From Ga0077527 sp038106575 (GTDB lineage Bacteria > Pseudomonadota > Gammaproteobacteria > Burkholderiales > SG8-41): a stretch of DNA of 64,000 nt. Position numbers and translations under genes: made by a program. Below the pieces are notes generated by a model. That model saw only the letters and a list, made by a program, of their open reading frames with translations. It was not told where the DNA came from and made no database searches. This document shows, one piece after another, positions 45,209-53,806 of this stretch. The stretch spans positions 11,850 to 75,849 of the forward strand of contig JAYOED010000005.1 of NCBI GenBank assembly GCA_038106575.1. Direction: 5' to 3'. Every line of letters starts with the position of its first letter. The first letter of the stretch is position 1.

Positions 45209-45419
45209 CTACGCTCCCAGCGCTGCATCCACCACCTTCACGACTTCAAAACCTTCGCAGGTATCGAACGCACCCGCGCAGCTCTTGTCCGCGCTGCTGC
45301 GCCGCGGGCGCCGGCATGTGGCAGAACTCGAAACACTTGCCGCAGCGGGTGCAGCCGTGAGCTACAGATTGCACGCGCGACTCGATCACTGCGGCAAATG
45401 GATTTGAAAGCGCATTCAT
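45209..45419 (-). pseudogene. Small Fe-S protein gene or remnant
   Basis: Directly coupled to the EI24 gene (ATGA overlap at 45416-45419), a 57-residue frame begins MNALSNPFAAVIESRVQS and contains CTRCGKCFEFCHMPAPA, a near-complete 4Fe-4S motif, ending at 45246. Downstream in another frame the sequence CAGAFDTCEGFEVVKVVDAA runs to a TAG at 45209-45211 and also looks like real protein. Together they suggest a larger (Fe-S) protein that lost its middle, but a genuine 57-residue ferredoxin-like protein cannot be excluded. Confidence 0.4.
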
Positions 45420-46138
45420 GACGGCTTGCCTCGAGCAGCCTGCAGCCGGGCCAGGCAGAAGTGGGTGAATGCCAGTCCGGACAGCACTGGCACCAGCAGG
45501 TTGAACAGCGGCACGTAGAGCAGCAGCGACAGCAATATGCCAAGCAGGAACAGGTCGCACCGCGATGCCCTGGTAATTTCGCGCATCTCGTCTGCGCTGG
45601 CATGCTCAGACAGCGCGTCATAACGAAATACGCACTGGTTGAGCCAGGCCGAATTGAGCAGCGGCACCAGCACTGCGCCGACGCCGGTCAGCCACAGCGG
45701 CAGTGTCACCACCCACAGCACTGCGAACAGGGTAATGCCGGCCACAGTATTGAGCAGGCCTCCGGTAAGCGTGCCACCTGCTTCGCGCCGCAGGGCCGGA
45801 AAATAACGCTCGCCGACGAATTTGACGATAACCGGCATCGCGATGATCTCGGTAATTACCAGCGCAGTGACGAAAATGGCCGGTAGGATCGACACCACCA
45901 CAACGAACACCGCGGTGTAGTCGACGACCCAGACCGCACTCCACTGCTGCAGCCAGCCGGCCACAGTCGTTGAACGCATCGTTTCGGTAACGATGCTGGT
46001 CCACGGCTCCCAGAACAGCCACGCCAGCACCGACCACAGCACGATGCTGCCAAGCATTGGCAGAAACACGATCGCCAGTATGCGCGTATCAAACAGGTTG
46101 GCGGCGGCGCGGATCAGCGCGTTGATGACGTCGCGAAT
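45416..46138 (-). CDS. EI24-domain membrane protein with an ATT start
   Basis: A roughly 240-residue protein with about six hydrophobic segments matching the EI24/CysZ-like family (ARYFPALRREAGG-like loop, seen here as ERYFPALRREAGGTL). The family is known for CysZ sulfate permease and otherwise poorly understood. AGGAGG at 46147-46152 is followed after 8 nt by ATT at 46136-46138, and the upstream cidA fragment stops at TAA overlapping it (TAATT). Relatives normally begin with ATG here (TAATG overlap), so ATT is either a rare initiator or a mutation. An upstream in-frame ATG at 46279 has no ribosome site. Confidence 0.75.
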   Translation of the reverse strand: MRDVINALIRAAANLFDTRILAIVFLPMLGSIVLWSVLAWLFWEPWTSIVTETMRSTTVAGWLQQWSAVWVVDYTAVFVVVVSILPAIFVTALVITEIIAMPVIVKFVGERYFPALRREAGGTLTGGLLNTVAGITLFAVLWVVTLPLWLTGVGAVLVPLLNSAWLNQCVFRYDALSEHASADEMREITRASRCDLFLLGILLSLLLYVPLFNLLVPVLSGLAFTHFCLARLQAARGKPS

Positions 46139-46266
46139 TAGAAATTCCTCCTCAGAAACAGCTGCAACAGGCCGATTAGCGGACCGGGCACCGGCAGCTG
46201 CGCAAAATGCATCATGACTTTGCCGATCAATTGATACACTAGCAGTACGATAAGTGCGCACAGCAT
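46138..46266 (-). pseudogene. CidA/LrgA-family fragment (N-terminal part)
   Basis: A 42-residue frame with two hydrophobic stretches: LIVLLVYQLIGKVMM, then LPVPGPLIGLLQLFL, the signature of CidA/LrgA holin-like proteins. The family is usually 110-140 residues; this frame ends at TAA (46138-46140) before the later helices. It may be a leftover 5' end fused upstream of the EI24 gene, providing its ribosome site. Confidence 0.5.
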
Positions 46267-46332
46267 GGAAAAAATCCACTCAACAGGCACTATTGTAAAC
46301 GCCGTTGCAGCTTCGTCGGCACGTTACAATGC

Positions 46333-47961
46333 ATGGCAATGACTGATACCGCCCCACGCAGCGTTTCACTGAAGCGCACGCCGGCATGGCGCGCGCTGGC
46401 CGCACACCGCCGTACCTGGAACGCCCGCCACCTGCGCAACGAATTTTTCGCCGACCCGCAGCGCTCAGTGCATTTTTCTCTGGAAGCCTGCAATCTGCTG
46501 CTGGATTACTCGAAAAACCTGGTCACCGCCAAAACGATGTCCCTGCTGTGCCAACTGGCGCGCGAGCGCAGCCTGGCAGAGCGAATCAAGGCGCTGCTCG
46601 ATGGCAAGCGTGTCAACGCCAGCGAAAAACGGGCGGCCCTGCACACGGCACTGCGCGCCGGCTCTTCTGCACCGCGCGAAGTACGCAAAACACTCGCTGC
46701 AATGCGCACTTTCAGCGACGCACTTAAGGCCAGAAAAATTTTCGGAGCAAGCGGCAGGCCGGTATCCGACGTGGTCAGTCTCGGCATCGGCGGTTCGGCG
46801 CTGGGTCCGGCGCTGGCTGTCGCGGCCTGCGCACCCGACGCCGAGTCGCCGCGCGTGCATTTTGTGACCACTCCGGGGGAGCCGCTCACGCGGCTGCTGG
46901 CCACCCTCGATCCGGCAACCACGCTGTTCATCGTCCAATCCAAGAGCTTCACGACGCAGGAAACCCTGCTCAATTCGCAGGCGGCCCGTGAATGGCAGAA
47001 AGCCTCCGGCAACAGCATCCTGTTCGCCGCGGTCACCGCCAATGTGCGGGCCGCACAAGCCTTTGCCATACCGGCCGAACGAATTTTTCCGATGTGGGAT
47101 TGGGTCGGTGGTCGCTATTCGCTGTGGTCCGCTGTGGGTCTTCCGGCAATGATCGCAATGGGTGCCGACCGCTTCGACGAACTGCTGGCTGGAGCAGCAG
47201 CCATGGACGCGCATTTCGCCGCCGAGCCGCCAGAACGCAACATGCCGGTGATACTCGGTATGGTCGGACTCTGGCACGCTAATTTTTTCAACATGGATGC
47301 GCGCGCAGTAATCCCGTACGAACCCGGACTTGAACTGCTGCCGGTATGGCTACAGCAACTCGAAATGGAAAGCCTGGGCAAGCACGTTACATGGCGCGGC
47401 AAGCCATTGCGCACTGACAGCGGAACGATTGTGTTCGGCAGTCCGGGCCTGGAAGCACAACACGCCTATTTCCAAATGCTACATCAGGGTACGCATTCGG
47501 TACCGGTGGATTTCGTGGCTTGCTGCCTGCCACAGACAGGCGACTCCAAGACGCAGGAGTTCATCCTTGCCAACTGCTTTGCCCAATCCTCGCTGCTGAT
47601 GCGCGGCACCTCTGCGGCCGAGATTGAAAGTGAACTGGCTACCGCGAATACGGCGCCCCATGACGCCTCGCGGCTCGCAGCACACCAGACGCTGCCCGGC
47701 AACCGCCCCAGCAATACGCTGCTGCTGCCGGTGCTGGATCCGCGCAGTCTCGGAGCCCTGCTCGCGCTCTACGAGCATCGCACTTTCGTGCAAAGTGCGA
47801 TCCTGGATATCAATGCCTTTGATCAGTGGGGCGTGGTACGCGGTAAGACTTTGGCCGACAGCCTGCAAACAGCATTAAGCGACGGAACTTCACCCCTATC
47901 CGACCCTGCATCCGCCGGCCTGATCCAACACTTCAACACCCTCAAAAGGAAAAACCGATGA
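46333..47961 (+). CDS. pgi: Glucose-6-phosphate isomerase
   Basis: A 542-residue phosphoglucose isomerase. Marks are GIGGSALGP near 150, SKSFTTQETL, the signature WVGGRYSLWSAVGL, and QQLEMESLGK holding an active-site glutamate. It interconverts glucose-6-phosphate and fructose-6-phosphate. Its stop overlaps the ATG of the DUF6494 gene by 4 bp, so the two are translationally coupled. Confidence 0.96.
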   Translation: MAMTDTAPRSVSLKRTPAWRALAAHRRTWNARHLRNEFFADPQRSVHFSLEACNLLLDYSKNLVTAKTMSLLCQLARERSLAERIKALLDGKRVNASEKRAALHTALRAGSSAPREVRKTLAAMRTFSDALKARKIFGASGRPVSDVVSLGIGGSALGPALAVAACAPDAESPRVHFVTTPGEPLTRLLATLDPATTLFIVQSKSFTTQETLLNSQAAREWQKASGNSILFAAVTANVRAAQAFAIPAERIFPMWDWVGGRYSLWSAVGLPAMIAMGADRFDELLAGAAAMDAHFAAEPPERNMPVILGMVGLWHANFFNMDARAVIPYEPGLELLPVWLQQLEMESLGKHVTWRGKPLRTDSGTIVFGSPGLEAQHAYFQMLHQGTHSVPVDFVACCLPQTGDSKTQEFILANCFAQSSLLMRGTSAAEIESELATANTAPHDASRLAAHQTLPGNRPSNTLLLPVLDPRSLGALLALYEHRTFVQSAILDINAFDQWGVVRGKTLADSLQTALSDGTSPLSDPASAGLIQHFNTLKRKNR

Positions 47962-48164
47962 ACGACGAAGCCCTGAACATGAGCATCCGCAAATTCCTCA
48001 AGACTGTCGGTGTCAATTCGCAGCTCGCCATCGAGAAGGCGGTACGCAAGGCCTTAGAGGACGGCAAGTTCAAAGGCAGCGAATCGCTAAAAGCAACGAT
48101 GACGCTGAAAGTCGGCGATTTGGCCGTCGACGTGACTTTCGACGGCGACCTGAAACTGAACTGA
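47958..48164 (+). CDS. DUF6494-family small protein
   Basis: A 68-residue protein with a helical first half (IRKFLKTVGVNSQLAIEKAV) and a beta-rich second half (LKATMTLKVGDLAVDVTFDG). It matches the DUF6494 family, whose role is unknown. The 4-bp overlap with pgi ensures co-translation. The 171 bp after it contain no gene; a GCAACTG/CAGTTGC hairpin lies at 48287-48306 without a T-tract. Confidence 0.8.
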   Translation: MNDEALNMSIRKFLKTVGVNSQLAIEKAVRKALEDGKFKGSESLKATMTLKVGDLAVDVTFDGDLKLN

Positions 48165-48335
48165 AGTCTCGCCAACAGATGTTTCCTGGTATGGCGAAAC
48201 CCGTCTTATAAATCTACCGAGCGCAGCCGCGACAAGGAGGCAGCGGGGCTGCGACGAAAGATTACAGATAGGTAAGGGGGAGCAACGCAACTGCCGAAAC
48301 AGTTGCGGCAAGCGCAGGGATTTAGAAGCCGGGTT

Positions 48336-48881
48336 TCAGATCTTCATGATCTGCGCGCGATAGTAACGCAGCTCTTCGATCGATTCGTAAATGTCGGCAA
48401 GCGCCTCATGCTTGCCGTGCTTGACCATGCCGTTGAGTACGTTCGGCTTCCAGCGCCGCGCCAGTTCCTTCAGCGTGCTGACATCGATCAGGCGGTAATG
48501 AAAGAAGGCATCCAGCTTCGGCATGTAACGCACCAGGAAGCGGCGGTCCTGGTGAACAGAATTGCCGCAGATCGGCGACGCACCCGACGGCACATACCGT
48601 GACAGGAAATCGATCATCTGCTTCTCGGCGTCGGCTTCAAAGAGCTTCGAGGCCTTTACCCGGTCGATCAGTCCGGATTTACCGTGCGTGGACTTGTTCC
48701 AGTTGTCCATCGCGTCAAGCACCGAATCAGGCTGGTGCACCACCAGCACCGGCGCCTCAGCGACGGTGTTCAGCTGCGAATCGGTGATGACGACCGCGAT
48801 CTCGAGGATGCGATCGATCTCTGGATTGAGGCCACTCATCTCCATATCGATCCAGATGAGCGCGTTGGGATCCTGTGCCAT
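48336..48881 (-). CDS. orn: Oligoribonuclease
   Basis: A 181-residue DEDDh exonuclease. The first acidic pair is D12 and E14 (IDMEMSGL), the third is in MDNWNKSTHGKSGL, and the final histidine-aspartate in GKHEALADI. It degrades 2-5-nt RNAs and linear pGpG, finishing RNA decay and c-di-GMP turnover. It diverges from the M48 protease gene; the starts are 61 bp apart. Confidence 0.96.
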   Translation of the reverse strand: MAQDPNALIWIDMEMSGLNPEIDRILEIAVVITDSQLNTVAEAPVLVVHQPDSVLDAMDNWNKSTHGKSGLIDRVKASKLFEADAEKQMIDFLSRYVPSGASPICGNSVHQDRRFLVRYMPKLDAFFHYRLIDVSTLKELARRWKPNVLNGMVKHGKHEALADIYESIEELRYYRAQIMKI

Positions 48882-48942
48882 AATTGTTTTCGGGAATTTT
48901 CAGAAGCGCATTGTGTCACAAGCAATCGCCCCCATAACCCAA

Positions 48943-50193
48943 ATGCACACTTTTGGCCTTATTTTCCTGGTCGCGCTACTCCTGATCGTCGCCACCCGGC
49001 TGCGGCTGGCTACCCGCCATGCCGCCCATGTGGCGGCCCACCGCGATGCGGTGCCGGCGCAGTTCGCCGACGTCATCACCATCGACGCGCACCAGCGCGC
49101 CGCGGACTACACCTGCACCAAAACGCGTTTCACAATGATCGGCGTACTGGTTGAAGCCACCATTGCGCTAACCTTCACCTTCGGCGGCGGACTGCAGGCT
49201 CTGCACGGTCTCACCGCGGCATGGTTCGAGCCGGGCATCGTCCGCGGACTGGCGCTGATCACCTGTGTCGCCGCAATCATGACTATTGTCGACATTCCTC
49301 TGAATCTCTACCGCACCTTCGTGATCGAGGAGCATTACGGCTTCAACAAGGTCACCGTGAAGCTATTCTGGATTGACTTCATCAAGGGACTACTGCTCTC
49401 AGCGGCAGTCGGCCTGCCGCTGATCGCGGTCGTACTGTGGCTGATGGCACGCATGGGTGAATGGTGGTGGCTTTACGCGTGGCTGACATGGATGGCCTTC
49501 AACATCACCATGCTCGCGGTGTATCCGACGTGGATCGCGCCGCTATTCAACAAATTTTCACCGCTGACCGACGAATCGATAAAGGAACGTGTCGAGCGCC
49601 TGCTCGACCGCTGCGGCTTCAAGGTCAAGGGGCTCATGGTGATGGACGGTTCGCGCCGCTCCAGCCATGGCAACGCCTACTTCACCGGTTTCGGCAAGAC
49701 CAAGCGCATCGTCTTTTTCGACACCCTGCTCTCCCGCCTCGAGCCGCATGAAGTCGAAGCCGTGCTGGCCCACGAACTCGGCCATTTCAAGCTCAAGCAC
49801 GTCGTCAAGCGCATCGCCTGGATCTTTGCAGCCAGCCTGGGCTTTCTCTGGTTGCTAGGCTGGGTGCTCGACAAGCCGTGGTTCTACCAGGGACTTGGCG
49901 TCAGCGACCCCTCGACCGCGATGGCACTGGTGTTGTTCTCGATCGTGGTGCCGGTGTTCACCTTCGTTTTCCAGCCGCTGAGCGCGATGGTCTCGCGCAA
50001 ACACGAATTCGAGGCCGACGCCTTCGCCGCGCAGCACACGCCCGCCTCCGATCTGATCACCGCGCTGGTCAAGCTCTACAAGGACAACGCCTCGACGCTG
50101 ACGCCGGATCCACTGCACTCGCTATTCTACGATTCGCATCCGCCAGCCACCACCCGCATCGCGCGGCTGCAGCTGGCTGCGGGCGCATGCTAA
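48943..50193 (+). CDS. M48-family membrane metalloprotease (CAAX prenyl protease/Ste24 type)
   Basis: A 416-residue protein with an N-terminal helix, a cluster of membrane helices at about 60-200 and the zinc motif HELGHFKLKH near residue 280, followed by a third ligand in HEFEADAFAAQH. The domain order is that of Ste24-like peptidases rather than HtpX. It probably takes part in membrane protein quality control. The start at 48943 gives a clean signal-anchor. It is followed after 3 bp by phhB. Confidence 0.9.
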   Translation: MHTFGLIFLVALLLIVATRLRLATRHAAHVAAHRDAVPAQFADVITIDAHQRAADYTCTKTRFTMIGVLVEATIALTFTFGGGLQALHGLTAAWFEPGIVRGLALITCVAAIMTIVDIPLNLYRTFVIEEHYGFNKVTVKLFWIDFIKGLLLSAAVGLPLIAVVLWLMARMGEWWWLYAWLTWMAFNITMLAVYPTWIAPLFNKFSPLTDESIKERVERLLDRCGFKVKGLMVMDGSRRSSHGNAYFTGFGKTKRIVFFDTLLSRLEPHEVEAVLAHELGHFKLKHVVKRIAWIFAASLGFLWLLGWVLDKPWFYQGLGVSDPSTAMALVLFSIVVPVFTFVFQPLSAMVSRKHEFEADAFAAQHTPASDLITALVKLYKDNASTLTPDPLHSLFYDSHPPATTRIARLQLAAGAC

Positions 50194-50196
50194 ACC

Positions 50197-50526
50197 ATGG
50201 CTGATCTCGCCCAACGCAAGTGCGTCCCGTGTGAAGGCGGCGTGCCACCTCTGACCACTGACGAGATTGCGGTGCTGCTCAAGCGCCTGCCGAAATGGCA
50301 GGTGGCGTACGGCAAGCTGACACGGACATTCGAATTCCGCAATTACCACGAGACCATAGCCTTCGTGAACGCTACCGCGTGGATATCCCACTGCGAAGAC
50401 CATCATCCCGATCTTACGGTCGGCTACAAACAGTGCCGCGTCGATTACATCACCCACGCCATCAGCGGTCTGTCCGAAAATGACTTCATCTGTGCAGCCA
50501 AGATTGATGCTCTCTTCGACATTTGA
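50197..50526 (+). CDS. phhB: 4a-hydroxytetrahydrobiopterin dehydratase
   Basis: A 109-residue pterin carbinolamine dehydratase. The active-site motif is CEDHHPDLTV, with AFVNATAWISHC before it, and the family's C-terminus NDFICAAKIDAL. It recycles the pterin cofactor of phenylalanine hydroxylase; no phhA is visible here. It lies between the M48 gene and rsgA; a second copy of its last 15 codons lies 100 bp downstream. Confidence 0.93.
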   Translation: MADLAQRKCVPCEGGVPPLTTDEIAVLLKRLPKWQVAYGKLTRTFEFRNYHETIAFVNATAWISHCEDHHPDLTVGYKQCRVDYITHAISGLSENDFICAAKIDALFDI

Positions 50527-50567
50527 TTGGGGTTGGCGATGACCATCCTCGTCATTTTGGCGTAGGC

Positions 50568-50590
50568 TAACATGCGAGCAGCGCATGTTA
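50568..50590. repeat. 9-bp inverted repeat between phhB and the phhB tail
   Basis: TAACATGCG (50568-50576) and CGCATGTTA (50582-50590) form a perfect inverted repeat with a 5-bp spacer. A second small stem, AAGCGC / GCGCTT followed by TTT, lies at 50595-50612. They occupy the junction that separates phhB from the duplicated tail and may be a scar of the event that placed them there. Confidence 0.45.
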
Positions 50591-50625
50591 AGACAAGCGC
50601 ATTCGCGCTTTTCGGCTGTAGCCAC

Positions 50626-50673
50626 AACAACTTCATCTGCGCTGCCAAGATCGACGCGCTGCTTGAACTCTGA
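50626..50673 (+). pseudogene. Second copy of the phhB C-terminal tail
   Basis: These 16 codons read NNFICAAKIDALLEL and stop, against NDFICAAKIDALFDI at the end of phhB. The nucleotide differences are mostly at third positions, so the copies are old or come from different strains. The stop overlaps the TTG start of rsgA, the arrangement expected of the original phhB-rsgA junction. It seems that the present phhB was inserted or exchanged and left the tail of the former one behind. Confidence 0.65.
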
Positions 50674-51556
50674 AACCGCGATACAGGGCCTGGTCACCGC
50701 CGTCTTCGGCCGCAGCTTCATCGTCGAATGTGCCGACGGCACCGTACGCGAATGTTCGACCCGCGGCAAGCGCATCGACTATGCCTGCGGCGATGCGGTC
50801 AGCGTGCTGCCGCAGGGCGAGGGCCAGGGCGTCATCACCGGCTGTTCTCCACGTCGCAGCCTGCTCTACCGGTCCGACCAGTGGCGGCAGAAGCTGATCG
50901 CCGCCAACGTCACGCAGGCTCTGATGGTGGTGGCACCAGTACCTTCGTTCGACCTCGACGTGCTCGACTGCTGCATTGCCGCCGCAGAGCACGCCGGCAT
51001 CCAGCCGCTGATCGTGCTCAACAAGTCGGACCTACCCGAATCCGCAAAGTCGGAAACCGCACTGGCCCTATTCACCGGAATAGGCTATCCGCTGCTGAAA
51101 ATTACGGCGCGCGACAGCGTCGAAGCGCTGCGTCCCCATCTTGCCAGTCACCGCAACGTACTGGTCGGCGAATCGGGTATGGGCAAGTCGACCATCCTCA
51201 ACGGACTGATGCCGCAGGCCGCGGCAGAGACGCAGGATGTCTCGCATGCGCTAGGCACCGGCAAGCACACGACTTCACATGCGCGGCTCTACCATCTAGA
51301 TGCGCAGACCGACCTAATCGACACGCCGGGAATGCAGGCCTTCGGCGTCCATCATCTCGCCATTGACGAACTAGCCGCAGCATTCGCCGATTTCAGGCCC
51401 TATCTCGGACAATGCCGCTTCCGCGACTGCAGACACCTTGAGGAACCGGGCTGCGTAGTACTGGCAGCACACCAAAAAGGCAGTATCGACACCCGGCGGA
51501 TGGCGTCGTACCAGTCACTGGCACGCTACAACCTCGCGCATCAAAAAAAATTCTGA
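50663..51556 (+). CDS. rsgA: Ribosome small subunit-dependent GTPase RsgA
   Basis: A 297-residue circularly permuted GTPase. The order is an N-terminal OB fold, G4 NKSD, G1 GESGMGKST, G3 DTPGMQAF and a C-terminal zinc finger (CRFRDCRHLEEPGC). It checks 30S subunit maturation. The TTG at 50663 is preferred because relatives begin at this distance before LVTAVFGRSF and because it overlaps the phhB tail stop; an ATG at 50585 is in frame but would read through the inverted repeats. Confidence 0.93.
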   Translation: MNSETAIQGLVTAVFGRSFIVECADGTVRECSTRGKRIDYACGDAVSVLPQGEGQGVITGCSPRRSLLYRSDQWRQKLIAANVTQALMVVAPVPSFDLDVLDCCIAAAEHAGIQPLIVLNKSDLPESAKSETALALFTGIGYPLLKITARDSVEALRPHLASHRNVLVGESGMGKSTILNGLMPQAAAETQDVSHALGTGKHTTSHARLYHLDAQTDLIDTPGMQAFGVHHLAIDELAAAFADFRPYLGQCRFRDCRHLEEPGCVVLAAHQKGSIDTRRMASYQSLARYNLAHQKKF

Positions 51557-51581
51557 AGAATGATGTCGCTGGAATCAGCGA

Positions 51582-52499
51582 CTAGAAGGCACGCGCCAGG
51601 GAAACCACAAACAGCAGCAACAGCCACAGCGCCAGCGTCCGCCAGATAAGTCCGACTATGCTGCGCAGGTCTTCGACCTCGACTTCGGCGCCAATGCCCA
51701 CTTCCGGACGCTGGTGGCGCATACCGTACTCGCGCAACGCGCCGCCGAGCTTCACACCCAGCGCACCGGCGCCGCTCGCCATTATCACTCCTTCGCTGCC
51801 GTGGCCCCAGCTGCGCGCCTGCATCCGCCAGCAATAGGCAGCATCTTCGAAATTGCCGGCGACGGAAAAGCTCGCAGCGGTCATCCGCGCTGGCAGCCAG
51901 TCGATCCAGTAAAAAATTCGCTCGGCATAAAACGCGAACGCACGCTTCTCCGGCTCCTGCCGCTTGCCCCAGCGCTCGGACAGCAGGTCGGCTGCGCGGT
52001 AGACCACGGGACCGACCGGACCCAGCAGCACGAACCAGAACACTGGCCCCAGCACGTAACGATGGGCCTGCAGCAGTCCGAGTTCAATCGATACCCGCGC
52101 GATATCGACGGCATTCAGTTCGTCGGCTGGAGCACCGCGCCAGCGGCCGAGCACGTCGCGCGCGGTGGCTATGTTCTGATCGCGAAGCGCTTGGGCAATT
52201 TCAGTGAAGCAATGGCTGAAGCGGCGGAATCCTATCGCCATGTACAGCACCGCCACGCTCCACGCAATGGCAAGCAGCGTACTCGAATAGCGCAGCGTCG
52301 TGAGCACGATAACGGTCACCAGCGCCAGCGGCAGCACTGCGACACACCAGGCAATGACCCCATGGCTTTTCTGCAGGCCGTTGAATTTCTGCTCGAGAAA
52401 ATCGGCGTAGCGTTCGAATGCCGCGTACAGGGGATTGCCGCGCCGCAACGGCCAAGCCTGCTCGATCAATAGTGTCGCCACCAATGCGATGAATTCCAC
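51582..52499 (-). CDS. CobD/CbiB-family integral membrane protein
   Basis: A 305-residue membrane protein with about four to five hydrophobic segments, typical of the CobD/CbiB-like family seen in betaproteobacteria: LIEQAWPLR at the start, FYWIDWLPARMTAASFSVAG and FEDAAYCWR in the middle. True CbiB makes adenosylcobinamide phosphate, but no other cobalamin genes are near, and AmpE-like relatives have a regulatory role. It converges with rsgA. Confidence 0.8.
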   Translation of the reverse strand: MEFIALVATLLIEQAWPLRRGNPLYAAFERYADFLEQKFNGLQKSHGVIAWCVAVLPLALVTVIVLTTLRYSSTLLAIAWSVAVLYMAIGFRRFSHCFTEIAQALRDQNIATARDVLGRWRGAPADELNAVDIARVSIELGLLQAHRYVLGPVFWFVLLGPVGPVVYRAADLLSERWGKRQEPEKRAFAFYAERIFYWIDWLPARMTAASFSVAGNFEDAAYCWRMQARSWGHGSEGVIMASGAGALGVKLGGALREYGMRHQRPEVGIGAEVEVEDLRSIVGLIWRTLALWLLLLFVVSLARAF

Positions 52500-52552
52500 G
52501 CCGACCGCCGACTATAAAATAATTTTTATAAACAATATTTTACAAAAAAACT

Positions 52553-53056
52553 TTAGTTGTAATTGATGACCATGATCACGACTTCAGTTACCCCGGCCGG
52601 GCGCCGCCATTTTACCGTGTCACCGACTTTTGCGCCGGGCAGTGACCGCTCCAGCGGCGTATTCCAGCTGATCTTTCCGGCCGCGACGTCAGCCCCGTCA
52701 TCGCCGACGATGCTGAAGGTATGTGATCTGCCGTCTTCATATTCGACCTGCACCGTCGCGCCACAACTCGCCTAGCCGTGCAGCTGCTTCGCCGGATCGA
52801 CCAGTTCCGCGCGCTCAAGCTGTGCATTGAAGTAGCGCAAGTCGCGCTCGACCTCGCGCAGCTTGTACTTGGCTTCAGAATCGTACGCAGCCAACGCCTT
52901 CAGCTGATCGTGCTCCTCCGCGAGCTCGCGCACGCGCAAACGCAACTGCTCCATGCCGTGCGGAGTCACGTAATTGGCGTGCGAGGGCACTGGCCGCTCG
53001 GGTAGTTCGCCCGCGACCAGATCCTCATTGCTCTCTTTTACGAATGCTCGGCTCAT
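52553..53056 (-). pseudogene. greB: greB, split by an in-frame amber codon
   Basis: The whole 167-codon frame matches transcript cleavage factor GreB: an N-terminal coiled coil (MEQLRLRVRELAEEHDQL, LREVERDLRYFNAQLERAEL) and a C-terminal FKBP-like domain (FSIVGDDGADVAAGKISWNT, ending WRRPAGVTEV). At codon 95, between LHG and ASCGATV, stands TAG (52772-52774), one base from CAG. No other lesion is visible. As written only the coiled coil would be made. A sequencing error, an amber suppressor or very recent loss are the options. Confidence 0.8.
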
Positions 53057-53203
53057 GTTGATTCCAGGCGGGCTTTGCCGCATCGTTTTTGCAGTTGCGG
53101 GAGATGACCAAACCTGCGGTGCTGCAGGGTTCGGCGGATGACGCGGTGTCTGCACCGGGACATACCCGTTATACCGACTGTGCAGGCGACTGACAACCGG
53201 CAG

Positions 53204-53806
53204 TCAGCCGTTGCGTCGCCAGGTCAGAGTGCGGTTGTTAGCTGGCATTGCATAGTCGTCACAGGACTCGAATCCGTTGAGTCTGGCCAGTTCATGAACG
53301 GCCTCGACATCGCGAATGCCGCTTCGGGCATCACGCGCGCGCAGGAAGGCATCGAAACGGGCATTGGATTCAGCCGTGTAGCGCCCGCCGTAATTGAAGG
53401 GACCGTAAACCGCCAGCATGCCGCCCCCGGTCAGGACGCGCCCGGCGCCGCGAAAAAAATTCCCAACTGACGCCCACGACATGATGTGCAGCGTATTGGC
53501 GGAATACATGCCATCCACTTCCGTCACCGGCCACGTGCCTACGTTAACATCCAGTTCGAGTGGCGGCAGCAGGTTAGGCAATCCCGACTCGTCGCACCAC
53601 ATCGCGATGCCAGGCAAATGTTCAGCCAGATCGCTGGGCTGCCATACCAGCTGCGGCAGCGCCGCGGCGAAAAACACCGCGTGCTGACCAGTACCGGAGC
53701 CGGTTTCCAGCACCCGCGTCGCCGTAGCGAACGTCACGCGCAACACCTTCAGGATCGGCCTGCGGTTGCGCTCGCAGGCATCCGACCAGGGCTTCCCCGT
53801 CATCAA
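53204..53806 (-). CDS. DUF938-family SAM-dependent methyltransferase
   Basis: A 200-residue class I methyltransferase-like protein: motif I VLETGSGTGQHAVFFA near residues 33-48, ANTLHIMSW and VYGPFNYGGRYTAESN are characteristic of DUF938. The substrate is unknown. Its start overlaps the stop of a patatin fragment upstream by 4 bp. Confidence 0.85.
   Translation of the reverse strand: MMTGKPWSDACERNRRPILKVLRVTFATATRVLETGSGTGQHAVFFAAALPQLVWQPSDLAEHLPGIAMWCDESGLPNLLPPLELDVNVGTWPVTEVDGMYSANTLHIMSWASVGNFFRGAGRVLTGGGMLAVYGPFNYGGRYTAESNARFDAFLRARDARSGIRDVEAVHELARLNGFESCDDYAMPANNRTLTWRRNG

Noticed and set aside
48287..48306. Hairpin GCAACTG/CAGTTGC as a terminator
   Set aside because: There is no T-tract on either strand.
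52772..52774. Amber codon in greB as a recoded amino acid such as pyrrolysine
   Set aside because: No pyrrolysine machinery is visible and GreB has no conserved special residue there; mutation or base error is simpler.
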